A DNA stretch of 64,000 nucleotides from Sphingomonas_R arantia (GCF_042682045.1 NZ_JBHUGS010000001.1:62001-126000), one strand, 5' to 3'; numbered from the stretch's first letter, positions 1 to 8,745 are shown. The notes: a model not told the origin generated them from the letters alone. Numbers and translations are program-made.

Positions 1-1
1 C

Positions 2-139
2 GCGATCGCCGACCTGCGCAGCGCGGGACAGGACGGGCCTGCGCTCGCCGCCGAACTGCACGCCGCCATCGCACTATCCGCGCCCGCTGCGACACTATGT
101 CCATTGGCACCGCGCCCCGCCGGGACTATCTCTCCCTGA
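2..139 (+). CDS. C-terminal end of an unidentified protein (5' truncated by window edge)
   Basis: An open frame enters from the left edge and ends at TGA 137-139. It encodes 45 residues rich in Ala, Pro and Leu and ending in GTISP. The TGA shares its A with the ATG of the next gene (TGATG), the tight coupling seen throughout this window, which supports this as the real upstream gene. The other two forward frames give Arg-rich or Pro-rich sequence typical of shadow frames. Too little is present to name a family. Confidence 0.5.
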   Translation, partial: AIADLRSAGQDGPALAAELHAAIALSAPAATLCPLAPRPAGTISP

Positions 140-366
140 TGGAAACCTTCCTCATCATCCTGATCGTCCTCGCGGCGATCGGCGCATTGGTCTCGCTCAT
201 CCGCGGCATCGTCGCGTTTCTGAAGACCAGCCAGGCCGATCTGACCGGCACCGGCCCCAACGTCTCCGGCCTGCGCCAGAACAAGATGATGTGGCGCCGC
301 GTCCAGTTCCAGGCGCTCGCCGTCGTACTCGTCGTGCTGTTCCTGATGCTCAGCCGCCCGGCCTGA
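139..366 (+). CDS. Small twin-transmembrane (HIG1-like) protein
   Basis: A 75-residue protein with two hydrophobic segments, about residues 3-22 and 55-72, joined by a polar loop with a WRR stretch just before the second helix. This is the layout of the small 'twin transmembrane' proteins with a HIG1-type domain common in alphaproteobacteria. HIG1 proteins elsewhere associate with cytochrome oxidase, but no function is shown here. The start at 139 is preferred over the upstream in-frame ATG at 97, because it begins right at the first helix and overlaps the preceding stop. It is followed after 4 bases by the cobalamin adenosyltransferase, so the two are probably co-transcribed. Confidence 0.75.
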   Translation: METFLIILIVLAAIGALVSLIRGIVAFLKTSQADLTGTGPNVSGLRQNKMMWRRVQFQALAVVLVVLFLMLSRPA

Positions 367-370
367 TCTC

Positions 371-937
371 ATGGTGAACCTGACGAAGATCTACACGCGC
401 ACCGGCGACGGCGGCGAGACCGGGCTGGTCGACGGCTCGCGCATTCCCAAGTCCGACGCCCGGCTGGAGGCGATGGGCGACGTGGACGAGGCGAACAGCG
501 CGATCGGCGTCGCGCTGACCCACGACATGCCGGAGCCCGCGCGCGCCATGCTCGGCCGCATCCAGAACGAGCTGTTCGATCTCGGCGCCGACCTCGCCAC
601 GCCGGGGCAGGACTTCACCCCCTCCGACATGACGCTGCGCATCATCCCCGATCAGGTCGCCCGGCTGGAACAGGAGATCGACGCGATGAACGAGGCGCTC
701 GCCCCGCTGCGCAGCTTCATCCTGCCCGGTGGCAGGCCCGCCGCCGCCGCGATCCACCTCGCCCGCGCCATCGCCCGCCGCGCCGAACGCGCCTGCGTCG
801 TCGCGGACGGCACCGTCGGCCTCAACCCGGTCGCACTCGCCTATGTGAACCGCCTGTCCGACCACCTCTTCGTCCTTGCCCGCCACGTCCAGTCCGCCGC
901 CGGCGACATCCTCTGGCAACCCGGCGCAACGCGGTAA
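371..937 (+). CDS. Cob(I)yrinic acid a,c-diamide adenosyltransferase, PduO type
   Basis: A 188-residue ATP:cob(I)alamin adenosyltransferase that transfers the 5'-deoxyadenosyl group of ATP to reduced cobalamin, giving coenzyme B12. The N-terminal ATP-binding signature TRTGDGGETGL (residues 9-19) and the following GDVDEANS match the PduO family. The C-terminal helix carries the conserved Arg/Glu cluster (RAIARRAERA). Length is usual for the family, which works as a trimer in the cytoplasm. It starts 4 bases after the twin-membrane gene and has little space for its own ribosome site, so translation is probably coupled. No cobalamin riboswitch is visible upstream. The symbol (pduO or cobO) cannot be decided from sequence alone. 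Confidence 0.93.
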   Translation: MVNLTKIYTRTGDGGETGLVDGSRIPKSDARLEAMGDVDEANSAIGVALTHDMPEPARAMLGRIQNELFDLGADLATPGQDFTPSDMTLRIIPDQVARLEQEIDAMNEALAPLRSFILPGGRPAAAAIHLARAIARRAERACVVADGTVGLNPVALAYVNRLSDHLFVLARHVQSAAGDILWQPGATR

Positions 938-953
938 CGGCTGAGCATTAAGC

Positions 954-1065
954 GTTCCCCGGCGCAGGCCGGGGCCCAGACGCAACCGTTTCACCCAGGC
1001 CTCAGCCTCCGACGGGAACGATACAGACATCACGATCCGTATCCCCGCGAAGGCGCGGATCCAGC
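954..1065. repeat. GC-rich palindromic repeats between the adenosyltransferase and egtB
   Basis: A 34-base unit (954-987) opens with GTTCCCCGGCGCAGGCCGGG and recurs with one mismatch at 19189-19222. A related inverted pair lies at 51747-51813. A second GC-rich imperfect palindrome follows at about 1037-1065 (CCCCGCGAAGGCGCGG core). The first unit can fold through CCCCGGC/GCCGGGG and may act as a terminator after the adenosyltransferase gene. The rest of the 938-1173 gap holds no convincing gene. Confidence 0.7.
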
Positions 1066-1173
1066 CGGAGCGCAAACCAAAAACCCGCCAGCACAAGTGT
1101 CAGCAACACCCAGAGCAACCAATCCCACCCTCACCGGTTCTCCCCATCTAGACGGACGACGGGACCGACAAAT

Positions 1174-2439
1174 ATGGCAACACACGCACTCCCCGCCCGC
1201 CCCGATCCGCTCCTCGCCGACCTCGCGCGCTGTCGCGACCTGACCGTCGCCCTCGTCGGCCCGCTCTCCGATGCCGACGCCACCGTGCAATCGATGCCCG
1301 ACGCGTCTCCCGCCAAATGGCACCTCGCCCACACCACCTGGTTCCTCGAAACCTTCGTGCTGCGCGATCATGTCCCCGGCTACACCGCGTTCGACCCGTC
1401 CTTCGCCTATCTGTTCAACAGCTACTATGACGCGGAAGGCGCGCGCCACAGCCGCACCGCCCGCGGCCTCATCACCCGCCCGTCGCTCGACCGCATCATC
1501 GCTTGGCGCGCGCATGTCGACGCCGCGATCGCCAATGCCGCCCCGCGGCTCGGCCCCGACGCGCGCACCCTGATCGAACTTGGCATCCACCACGAGCAGC
1601 AGCATCAGGAACTGCTCCAGACCGACATCCTTCACCTCTTCGCGCAGAACCCGACCGCCCCCGCGATCTGGGACCATCCGCGCGATACCCCCGCCGCCGT
1701 CCCCGGCCCGATCGAATGGATCCCCGGCCGCACCGGCATCGTCCAGGTCGGTCACGGTGACAGCAGCTTCGCGTTCGATTGCGAAGGCCCGCGCCACGAC
1801 GTGCTGCTCCACCCGCATGCGCTCGCCGACCGCACCGTCACCAACGCCGAATGGGCGCACTTCATCGCGGACGGGGGCTACGACCGCCCCGACCATTGGC
1901 TGTCCGACGGCTGGGCCTGGGTCAAGGCAGAGGCGATCGAAGCGCCGCTCTACTGGCAGCGGACCGGCGACGGCTGGTCCAGCTTCGCGCTCGATGGCCT
2001 CCACCCGATCCGCCCCGCGGCGCCCGTGACACACATCAGCCATTACGAGGCGGACGCCTACGCCCGCTGGGCCGGCGAACGCTTGCCGACCGAACCCGAA
2101 TGGGAGTCCGCCGCCGCCGGCCACGACGCGGCGGGTGGCAACCAGCTCGACATCGCCGGCCCCGTCCGCCCACGCGCCGCACCCGCCGGCCCGGGATGCC
2201 GCGCGTTGTTCGGCGACGTGTGGGAATGGACCGGTTCGGCCTACCTGCCCTACCCCGGCTTTCGCACCGCCCCCGGCGCGGTGGGCGAATACAACGGCAA
2301 GTTCATGTCCGGCCAGTCGGTGTTGAAGGGCGGCAGCTGCGCCACCCCCCGCGGCCACGTCCGGGCGTCGTACCGCAACTTCTTCTATCCGCATCAACGC
2401 TGGCAGTTCACCGGGCTGCGCCTCGCAAGGGACCTGTGA
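1174..2439 (+). CDS. egtB: Ergothioneine biosynthesis protein EgtB (iron-dependent sulfoxide synthase)
   Basis: This 421-residue non-heme iron enzyme couples hercynine (trimethyl-histidine) to a thiol donor with O2, forming the C-S bond of ergothioneine. The N-terminal half is a DinB-like helical bundle with the iron ligands: WHLAHT (His50) and the HHEQQHQE motif (His140, His144). The C-terminal half is a formylglycine-generating-enzyme/sulfatase-modifying fold with the family end motif GDVWEWT near residue 347. It overlaps egtD by one base (TGATG), so the two are made together. The genes for converting the sulfoxide to the thiol (an EgtE lyase) are not in this window. Start ATG 1174 follows a repeat-bearing spacer. 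Confidence 0.95.
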   Translation: MATHALPARPDPLLADLARCRDLTVALVGPLSDADATVQSMPDASPAKWHLAHTTWFLETFVLRDHVPGYTAFDPSFAYLFNSYYDAEGARHSRTARGLITRPSLDRIIAWRAHVDAAIANAAPRLGPDARTLIELGIHHEQQHQELLQTDILHLFAQNPTAPAIWDHPRDTPAAVPGPIEWIPGRTGIVQVGHGDSSFAFDCEGPRHDVLLHPHALADRTVTNAEWAHFIADGGYDRPDHWLSDGWAWVKAEAIEAPLYWQRTGDGWSSFALDGLHPIRPAAPVTHISHYEADAYARWAGERLPTEPEWESAAAGHDAAGGNQLDIAGPVRPRAAPAGPGCRALFGDVWEWTGSAYLPYPGFRTAPGAVGEYNGKFMSGQSVLKGGSCATPRGHVRASYRNFFYPHQRWQFTGLRLARDL

Positions 2440-3428
2440 TGACCGATCTGGCCGAACCCATCGCCCCCGCCTTGCACGACCGCCGTGCCGCCGATCCGGC
2501 GTTCCGCGCCGACGTGCTCGCCGGCCTCGCCGCCCGCCCGCGCGCCATCCCCGCGCGCTGGTTCTACGACCGCGAGGGGTCGGAGCTGTTCGAGAAGATC
2601 ACCGACCTCCCCGAATATTACCCGACCCGCGTCGAAACCGCTTTGCTCAGCCGCCACTCCGGCGACATTGCGAAGCTGGTTGGCCCCGGCCGCGCGGTCG
2701 TCGAATTCGGCTCCGGCTCCTCCACCAAGACGCCCCACCTGCTCGCCGCGGTCGAACCCGCCGCCTATGTCCCGATCGACATCTCCGGCGATTTCCTGCG
2801 CGAATCGTCCGCGGCGCTGGCGGCCGATTTCCCCAAGCTGCCGATCGTCCCGGTCGAGGCGGACTTCATGCACCCGATCGCCACGCCGGACCGGATCGCC
2901 GGTCTGCCGCGGCTCGGCTTCTTCCCCGGCTCGACGATCGGCAACATGGTCGCCCGCACCGCGGTCAACCTGCTCCGGGCGATGGTCGAGACGCTGGGCG
3001 AAGGGTCGATGCTGCTGATCGGTATGGACCGCGTCAAATCACCCGACGTCCTGGTCCCCGCCTATGACGATGCGCAGGGCGTCACCGCCGCGTTCAACCT
3101 CAACCTCCTCCACCGCATCAACCGCGATCTCGACGCCGACGTGCCGGTCGACGCCTTCCGCCACCGCGCGATCTGGAACGACGTCCACGCCCGCGTCGAA
3201 ATGCACCTGGAGGCGACCCGCGACGTCGCGTTCACCATTGTCGGCGAACAATATATGATGGCCGCCGGCGAGACGATCCACACCGAGAACAGCCACAAAT
3301 ACGGCCCGCGCGACGCCCGCGTCCTGCTCCGCGCCGGCGCCTGGGAACCCATCGCCGAGTGGACCGACGAGAACGACCAGTTCGCCCTCATCCTGGCCGA
3401 GGCCCGCCCGCCCGGTGTCGCGCCCTAA
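2439..3428 (+). CDS. egtD: L-histidine N-alpha-methyltransferase EgtD
   Basis: A 329-residue SAM-dependent enzyme that trimethylates L-histidine to hercynine, the first step of ergothioneine synthesis. Family motifs are visible: ITDLPEYYPTR (residues 54-64) in the substrate region and the SAM-binding EFGSGSSTKT (89-98). The C-terminal ENSHKYG matches the family. The start is the ATG sharing its A with the egtB stop. With egtB it forms a two-gene operon, presumably giving thiol antioxidant protection alongside the carotenoids encoded downstream. Transcription probably ends in the hairpin at 3479-3504. Confidence 0.95.
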   Translation: MTDLAEPIAPALHDRRAADPAFRADVLAGLAARPRAIPARWFYDREGSELFEKITDLPEYYPTRVETALLSRHSGDIAKLVGPGRAVVEFGSGSSTKTPHLLAAVEPAAYVPIDISGDFLRESSAALAADFPKLPIVPVEADFMHPIATPDRIAGLPRLGFFPGSTIGNMVARTAVNLLRAMVETLGEGSMLLIGMDRVKSPDVLVPAYDDAQGVTAAFNLNLLHRINRDLDADVPVDAFRHRAIWNDVHARVEMHLEATRDVAFTIVGEQYMMAAGETIHTENSHKYGPRDARVLLRAGAWEPIAEWTDENDQFALILAEARPPGVAP

Positions 3429-3478
3429 ACCTCGCGACGGCGGCTAGCCCTACCGCTCGAGGTCCGACGCCGATAATC

Positions 3479-3504
3479 GCGGACCCGGCCTTACCCGGGT
3501 CCGC
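3479..3504. terminator. Perfect 10-bp hairpin between convergent egtD and the glycosyltransferase gene
   Basis: Inverted repeat GCGGACCCGG (3479-3488) and CCGGGTCCGC (3495-3504) around a 6-base loop. It lies in the 84-base gap between two converging genes and so could stop transcription from both sides. No T-tract follows, so termination may depend on Rho. Confidence 0.55.
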
Positions 3505-3512
3505 ACAACCGC

Positions 3513-6500
3513 TCAGGCCCGGGCCGGCTTCAACGTGCTCAGGCTGAAATCCTCACGGTCATAGGTCAGGTTAGGCGAATAGAACGGATCGCTCTGCAGC
3601 TTCTCACGCCAGCGCTCCTTCATGAACGCAACCTCGCGGGCCGCACGTGCGATCTTCTCCGGATTGTCCTCCGCCCCGCGCGAGATGCTTTCGTGATGGT
3701 AGAGTTCCGCAAACGGCGTCCACAGGTTGCGATACCCCGCCTCCCGCACGCGCAGGCAGAAATCGACGTCGTTAAACGCGACCGTCAGGATCTCCTCAAG
3801 ACCGCCGACCTCCTCATACACCTCACGCCGCACGAACAGGCACGCCGCCGTCACCGCGGACAGGTTCTGGTGGACCTGCAACCGGTTGAAATAGCCGGGG
3901 CTGTCGTGTTGGAAATGCTTGTGGGAATGACCGGCCACGCCGCCCAGTCCGATGATCACGCCACCATGCTGCAACGTCAGATCGGGGTAATAGAGCTTCG
4001 CACCGACGCAGCCGATGTCCGGCTGGAGCGCCCACGCCGTCATTTCCTCAATCCAGTCGGGCGTGATCACCTCGACGTCGTTGTTGACCAACGCGATCAC
4101 CGATCCGCGCGCGGCCCGCACGCCGAAATTGTTGATTTCGGAATAGTTGAACGGCTTGTCGAACGAGATGACCCGGATGCGCGCGTCATCCTTCCACGAG
4201 TCGAACAGGTCGAACGTTTCCTGCTCGGTCGAACCATTGTCGATGATGATGATCTCGTAGGGATCATAGGTCGATTTCTCGATGATCGAGTCTACGGCCA
4301 GCTTCAGGACGGACGCCTTGTCGCGCGTCGGGATCAGTAGCGAGACGAGCGGCTTAGGTTCCGGAAGGGCATGCCGGACGCGGTAATGATGGACCTTCGG
4401 TAGAACCTCGACCGTCGCATCCCGGCTGGTCCGGCGCAGATGGTCCTCGACAGCCGCGACACCGGCATCGAGCGTGTAGTTCTTCTGATCGCCGCCCAGC
4501 GCCGTCGACCCGGCGATCGCGCGCCAATGGTACAGGATCTTGGGGATGTGGACGATCTGGTCCGGCCGCGCTCCCTCGACCATGCGCAGGACAAGGTCAT
4601 GATCCTGACTCCCCTCGAACCCGACGCGCCAGCCGCCCGCATCGCGGACGGCGGACGTCCGGTAGACGGACAAATGGTTGATGTAATTCTGCGCCAGCAG
4701 AAGCTCCGGCGAATATTCCGGCTTGAAATAAGGCTGCTCACGAAGGCCGGACGCGTTGATCTTGTCTTCGTCCGAATACAGGATCACCGCATCCGGTTTC
4801 TCCTCCAACGCCTGCGCGACCGACAGCAGCGCGTTCGGTGCAAGCAGATCGTCATGGTCCAGCATGGCTATCCAGCTGCCGTCCGCCAACGCCAGCGCGT
4901 CGTTGGTGGCATGACAGATGTGGCCGTTCTGCGGCCGCATGTGAACCTTGATGCGCGGATCGAGGGCAGCATACCGCTCCAGCACCCTGGCGACCTGCGG
5001 CTGCGTCGACGCATCGTCGGCGATGCACAATTGCCAGTTGGGATAGACCTGCTTGCGAACGCTCTCGATCATCTCGATCAACAGCGGTTCCGGCGTGTTG
5101 TACGTCGGCACCAGGACGCTGATCATTGGACGGGCCGTCAGCCCGGCAAGCTGATTCTGAAGCAAGGCACGGCCGGTCGAACCCTGCAGCTCGTTCCGCG
5201 TGATCCACGCAGCGTAGGTCGCTTCCATCCGTAGCGGTGAAAGCAGGCGGGTCAGCATCATGGCGCCCGGCGCATTCGGGGCGGCCTGCGCATCCTCGCT
5301 AAGCCGGCGCATCATCTCCGCCATCTTGTCGACGCCGGCGGCCTGCAACTCGCGCTCGGCATAGGCGTCCATCGACGACGGACGGGCTTCGATCATCCCG
5401 ATGCACGCCGTCCCGCTCTCCCCGGACGGATCCCAGCGCATGCGGACCAGCTTCTGCGGCGCAGCGATCAGCGCCACCTGATAGCCCTGCGCATCGAGGC
5501 TCAGGCCGATCGAGTTCGCCTCGGAGAACCCATCGCCATAGTCTAGATAGAGATGGCTCAGCGTCGGTCCATCGAACATCGCCGATCGAAACCGCAACTG
5601 CATCAGGTCACCGGTGCGGGCCTCGGCATCGGGGTGGAGGATCATCCACGGGTCGATCCCGGTGAACTGCACATGGTGACCATCCGGGCCGAGCTCGATA
5701 TCGCTGACCGCGTCGATCGTCAGGTTGGTCGTCACCATGGCCAGCCGCGTCGGCAGGTCCATCGTTTCCAGCGGCAGGACGCCGGCGGCAACACGCAGGC
5801 TGCGCACCACCTCCGCCACCGGCCATTCCGGCGGAATCTCGCGCAGCCGGGCCGCGACGTCGGGGCGCGACAGGATCGCCGCGATCAGGAACGGCGCGGT
5901 TGCCCCGCCCCGCATGTCGATGTCGAACCGTTCCTGCGCCCACGTCGCCACGAAGGGCTCCGGCGCGACCGGGTTTCGGATCAGGCCGTCCAGCGCGAGC
6001 GATACGGTCCGATCCGCGAATTCGGCGGACCCGACGGCTTCCATCACCGTGTCGAGCAGCGGCATGTGCGGCCGCGGCGCCATCACCGCGTCGGTTTCCG
6101 GCGCACGTTGCAGGAACAGGCTGTAACAGGCGCGGATATCCTCGCTCGTGGTCGAACCGGCCATCGGGCGGAGCGGCGCATCGCCGATTGCGCGAACCGC
6201 TGCCGTCATCAGCCGCTCGGCGGGCACCGGTCCGATATGCGCCTCCAGCCGGCGGCGGGCATCCCCCTCCGACAGGCTGATCGCAAGCAACTGCACCATG
6301 TCCTGCGCGTCCGCGACCCGGGCCGCCGCAGCCCCGCCGATCGCAAAGTAACCCGGAACCCAGGCGCGCAGGTCGTCCGGCACGGCACGGCCAAGGGCCG
6401 CTCCGCTGTTGTCGGGGGTCAGACGCGGCACCAGCGCCCGGAATTCTTCCGACGACAAGAACGCATCCAGCGCATCGCCCGCGTCCTGCCCGACCTTGGC

Positions 6501-6749
6501 TGCCACCACCGCCTCGGTCTCCGCCTCGCGAAACAGCAGGATGCGGTACAGGTTGCGCACATCCTCGTCATCGACCGACCGGCCGGCGTTCAGCGGCCCG
6601 CCGCCGACGACGGCTTCGCTTGCCGTATGCGCGTCGTCATGCGCCGATGCGAACGTTGCGGAGGCGGCCTCACGTGCGGCCTGGGTCGCCCGCGGGTTCA
6701 GCCAGCTTTTGATGCCTTCAGCAACTCGACGCATAGAATCTGAACCCAT
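3513..6749 (-). CDS. Large multi-domain glycosyltransferase with two GT2 catalytic domains
   Basis: A 1078-residue protein. Residues 541 to about 780 form a GT-A/GT2 domain (opening with VSVLVPTYN-like ISVLVPTYN, DHDD at 631-634). Residues 800 to about 1060 form a second one (LVSLLIPTRD, IIIDNGS, NNDVE at 889-893, FNDVDFCLR at 992-1000). Such tandem GT2 proteins usually build O-antigen, capsule or other surface polysaccharide from nucleotide sugars on the inner face of the membrane. The N-terminal 500 residues have no catalytic motif but carry a duplicated helical module (about 61-107 and 202-247) resembling DUF4214. There is no signal peptide or membrane helix. The start at 6749 has an alternative in-frame ATG at 6734. 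No other polysaccharide genes are adjacent, so the acceptor cannot be inferred. Confidence 0.88.
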   Translation of the reverse strand: MGSDSMRRVAEGIKSWLNPRATQAAREAASATFASAHDDAHTASEAVVGGGPLNAGRSVDDEDVRNLYRILLFREAETEAVVAAKVGQDAGDALDAFLSSEEFRALVPRLTPDNSGAALGRAVPDDLRAWVPGYFAIGGAAAARVADAQDMVQLLAISLSEGDARRRLEAHIGPVPAERLMTAAVRAIGDAPLRPMAGSTTSEDIRACYSLFLQRAPETDAVMAPRPHMPLLDTVMEAVGSAEFADRTVSLALDGLIRNPVAPEPFVATWAQERFDIDMRGGATAPFLIAAILSRPDVAARLREIPPEWPVAEVVRSLRVAAGVLPLETMDLPTRLAMVTTNLTIDAVSDIELGPDGHHVQFTGIDPWMILHPDAEARTGDLMQLRFRSAMFDGPTLSHLYLDYGDGFSEANSIGLSLDAQGYQVALIAAPQKLVRMRWDPSGESGTACIGMIEARPSSMDAYAERELQAAGVDKMAEMMRRLSEDAQAAPNAPGAMMLTRLLSPLRMEATYAAWITRNELQGSTGRALLQNQLAGLTARPMISVLVPTYNTPEPLLIEMIESVRKQVYPNWQLCIADDASTQPQVARVLERYAALDPRIKVHMRPQNGHICHATNDALALADGSWIAMLDHDDLLAPNALLSVAQALEEKPDAVILYSDEDKINASGLREQPYFKPEYSPELLLAQNYINHLSVYRTSAVRDAGGWRVGFEGSQDHDLVLRMVEGARPDQIVHIPKILYHWRAIAGSTALGGDQKNYTLDAGVAAVEDHLRRTSRDATVEVLPKVHHYRVRHALPEPKPLVSLLIPTRDKASVLKLAVDSIIEKSTYDPYEIIIIDNGSTEQETFDLFDSWKDDARIRVISFDKPFNYSEINNFGVRAARGSVIALVNNDVEVITPDWIEEMTAWALQPDIGCVGAKLYYPDLTLQHGGVIIGLGGVAGHSHKHFQHDSPGYFNRLQVHQNLSAVTAACLFVRREVYEEVGGLEEILTVAFNDVDFCLRVREAGYRNLWTPFAELYHHESISRGAEDNPEKIARAAREVAFMKERWREKLQSDPFYSPNLTYDREDFSLSTLKPARA

Positions 6750-6904
6750 TCATCATTGGTTGCAGCAAGTTGACGAGCCGCCCCGGCAAAGATGGGACGT
6801 CCAGTCACGATAGCGTCTCGTACGGCGGCGAGACCATACACGGCCACTCCGCTAAATCGCCGATGCTGAACGTTCCATATCCGCCCCATGCCGTAGCGCA
6901 ACAT
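6698..6904 (-). CDS. Possible small protein overlapping the glycosyltransferase start
   Basis: A short open frame on the minus strand, about 68 codons from ATG 6904 (a GTG two codons earlier is also possible). It runs 52 bases into the 5' end of the glycosyltransferase in another frame and ends in LLKASKAG. It resembles no family I know. It may be a genuine leader gene coupled to the glycosyltransferase or chance open sequence in its 5' region. Base composition here is less GC-rich than in the flanking genes. Confidence 0.25.
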   Translation of the reverse strand: MLRYGMGRIWNVQHRRFSGVAVYGLAAVRDAIVTGRPIFAGAARQLAATNDEWVQILCVELLKASKAG

Positions 6905-6910
6905 TTTCAC

Positions 6911-7206
6911 GTCCCGCCCCTTGAAATCACATGTGCGACGTAAAGCGATCCGGTTTCAAATTGGGACAATCCCACGCCGGTCCGATCCGTGGGCCACAAG
7001 CAAAACGCCCGTATTACGCGGCATACCTGTTGCCGCGCTCATAAGCGCCCCGAATGTTACGGTCCTGTTGCGGTGCCGTAATCGTAGGAAAGTCTTAACC
7101 TGTGTGCATCGAAGTTGCACCTCGCAACCCGCGACTCGCCAGTGTGATGATGACCCTTGCAAACTGCAGAGCCTCCCGTGCCTACCGACTCGCCCGCCCC
7201 ACCAGC
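6911..7206. other. Intergenic stretch with no identified feature
   Basis: About 300 bases between crtB and the glycosyltransferase, both on the minus strand. It is less GC-rich than its surroundings and probably carries the glycosyltransferase promoter. I see no coding frame of convincing composition, no RNA gene and no clear hairpin. Confidence 0.5.
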
Positions 7207-8145
7207 CTACCGACCCGGCCGCACCCACAGTCCGGCGCGCGACCGGGCGTCCGCATAGCGTCCCCGTCGCACCGCCTGCACGCCCGCCTTCGCGACCCAG
7301 CCCAGCTTGTCCGCCTTCGTCGTAAATACGCGGCTGTCCCACGCCCGCTCACCGCGCCGGGCGACCTCGCGCGCGATATCGCCGTAGATCCCCGCCGCAG
7401 ACAGCACCGCCCAGGCGGAGCGCAGCGTCAACGCCGGCGTCCCCGCCCGCGCGCTCGCCTCATACGCCTCCGCCATCGTCGCCAACCGCCGCCCCAGCAC
7501 GGCGATCCGCGGTCGGTACACCGGTCGCATCGTCTCGCCGGGCGGCACGTCCATCTCCGCCAACCAGTCGGCGGGCAGGTAGCATCGCCCGGCCGCATCG
7601 TCCTCGCCCACATCCCGCGCGATATTGGCCAGCTGGAACGCCAGCCCCAGGTCGCACGCGCGGTCCAGCGTCGTATCGTCCGCCGGGTCGACGCCCATCA
7701 CCACCGCCATCATGCACCCGACGACACCCGCGACATGATAACAATAACGCAGCAGATCGTCCGTCGTTCGCGGGCTGAACCCGTCCGCATCCAGCGCGAA
7801 CCCCGCGATAAGGTCGTCCACCCACGCCTGCGGCAACCCGACCTCCGCCGCGACCACGCCCAGTGCGTCGAACGCCGGATCACCCGTCGCCTCGCCCGCC
7901 ATCGCGCGCGCCGACAGGTCGCGGATCACCGCCAACCGCCCATGCGGATCGTCCACCACGCTGATCGCCGAGCCGAGATCCTGCCCGTCGGCCAGGTCGT
8001 CGCACCGCCGGCACCACGCGTATAGCAGCCACGCCCGCTCGCGCGTCGCCGGCGCGAACAGCTTGGACGCCACAGCGAACGACTTCGACCCCTTGGCGAT
8101 GCTCTCCCGCGCCTGCTCGACCAGCGCGGCGCGGTCGCGGATCAC
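7207..8145 (-). CDS. crtB: 15-cis-phytoene synthase
   Basis: A 312-residue enzyme that condenses two geranylgeranyl diphosphates head to head into phytoene, the entry step to carotenoids. Both Asp-rich diphosphate/Mg-binding motifs are present: CRRCDDLADG (DDLAD at 49-53) and NIARDVGEDD (DVGED at 178-182), with RCYLP following as in the squalene/phytoene synthase family. The start chosen is GTG 8145, which overlaps the stop of the LOG-family gene (GTGA). The frame stays open upstream, but that part is antisense-type Arg/Gly-rich sequence and would give an abnormal N-terminus. It is the last gene of the crtY-crtI-LOG-crtB run. Confidence 0.95.
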   Translation of the reverse strand: MIRDRAALVEQARESIAKGSKSFAVASKLFAPATRERAWLLYAWCRRCDDLADGQDLGSAISVVDDPHGRLAVIRDLSARAMAGEATGDPAFDALGVVAAEVGLPQAWVDDLIAGFALDADGFSPRTTDDLLRYCYHVAGVVGCMMAVVMGVDPADDTTLDRACDLGLAFQLANIARDVGEDDAAGRCYLPADWLAEMDVPPGETMRPVYRPRIAVLGRRLATMAEAYEASARAGTPALTLRSAWAVLSAAGIYGDIAREVARRGERAWDSRVFTTKADKLGWVAKAGVQAVRRGRYADARSRAGLWVRPGR

Positions 8146-8723
8146 AGCTCGCGCGCGCCCATCGCCACGATCGTCCGCGGCGGGACATACGCCGCCATCC
8201 GGTCGATCAACCGATCCAGCTCGGTATCGACCACCAGTATCTCGCGATGCTCCGCGCGCAGGAACCCGACCTCCGCCATCTTGGTCACGAACCCGACGAG
8301 CAGGTCGTAATAGCCCGCGACGTTCAACAGCCCGACCGGCTTGGCGTGGTAGCCGAGCTGCGCCCAGCTCATCGCCTCCCACAACTCGTCCATCGTCCCC
8401 GTCCCGCCCGGGATCGTCACGAACCCGTCCGACAGGTCGGTGAACAGTTGCTTGCGCTCATGCATCGTCCGCACGGTATGCAGTTCGGTACAACCCAGAT
8501 GCGCGACCTCGGCGGCAACCAGTGCATCCGGAATCACCCCGATCACCTCACCCCCAGCCGCCAGCGCGCCGTCCGCCACCGCACCCATCAGCCCGAGCCG
8601 TCCGCCGCCATACACCACCCCGATCCCACGCTCCGCCAACCGCCGACCGATGCCACGCGCACTGTCGATATAGACCGGATCCGCGGGGGTCGCCGACCCG
8701 CAGTAGATGGCAAGACGCTTCAC
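8142..8723 (-). CDS. TIGR00730 / LOG family Rossmann-fold protein
   Basis: A 193-residue protein with the lysine-decarboxylase-like family signatures GGGRLGLMG and PGGTGTMDELWE (the PGGxGTxxE motif). Characterised members are cytokinin riboside 5'-monophosphate phosphoribohydrolases or nucleotide-5'-phosphate nucleosidases. Start GTG 8723 (VKRLAIYCGS) gives the usual family N-terminus; a GTG at 8738 is also in frame. Further upstream the open frame runs into a dispersed repeat and is not protein-like. It lies between crtI and crtB and overlaps crtB by four bases. This implies co-expression with carotenoid enzymes, but the role there is unknown. Confidence 0.88.
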   Translation of the reverse strand: MKRLAIYCGSATPADPVYIDSARGIGRRLAERGIGVVYGGGRLGLMGAVADGALAAGGEVIGVIPDALVAAEVAHLGCTELHTVRTMHERKQLFTDLSDGFVTIPGGTGTMDELWEAMSWAQLGYHAKPVGLLNVAGYYDLLVGFVTKMAEVGFLRAEHREILVVDTELDRLIDRMAAYVPPRTIVAMGAREL

Positions 8724-8745
8724 GCAGAACCTCTTCACATAGCAA

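Noticed and set aside
350..1096. Long minus-strand open frame opposite the cobalamin adenosyltransferase gene
   Set aside because: Gly/Arg/Val-rich sequence with no family features; it is a GC-driven shadow of a well-supported gene.
1002..1118. Short minus-strand frame with a membrane-like stretch (WVLLTLVLAGFWFALRL) between the adenosyltransferase and egtB
   Set aside because: It would need a TTG start without a ribosome site, and its C-terminal half is made of repeat-type sequence. Not enough support to call a gene.
1030..2397. 455-codon minus-strand frame opposite egtB
   Set aside because: No recognisable motif and a shadow composition; egtB on the other strand has all its iron ligands.
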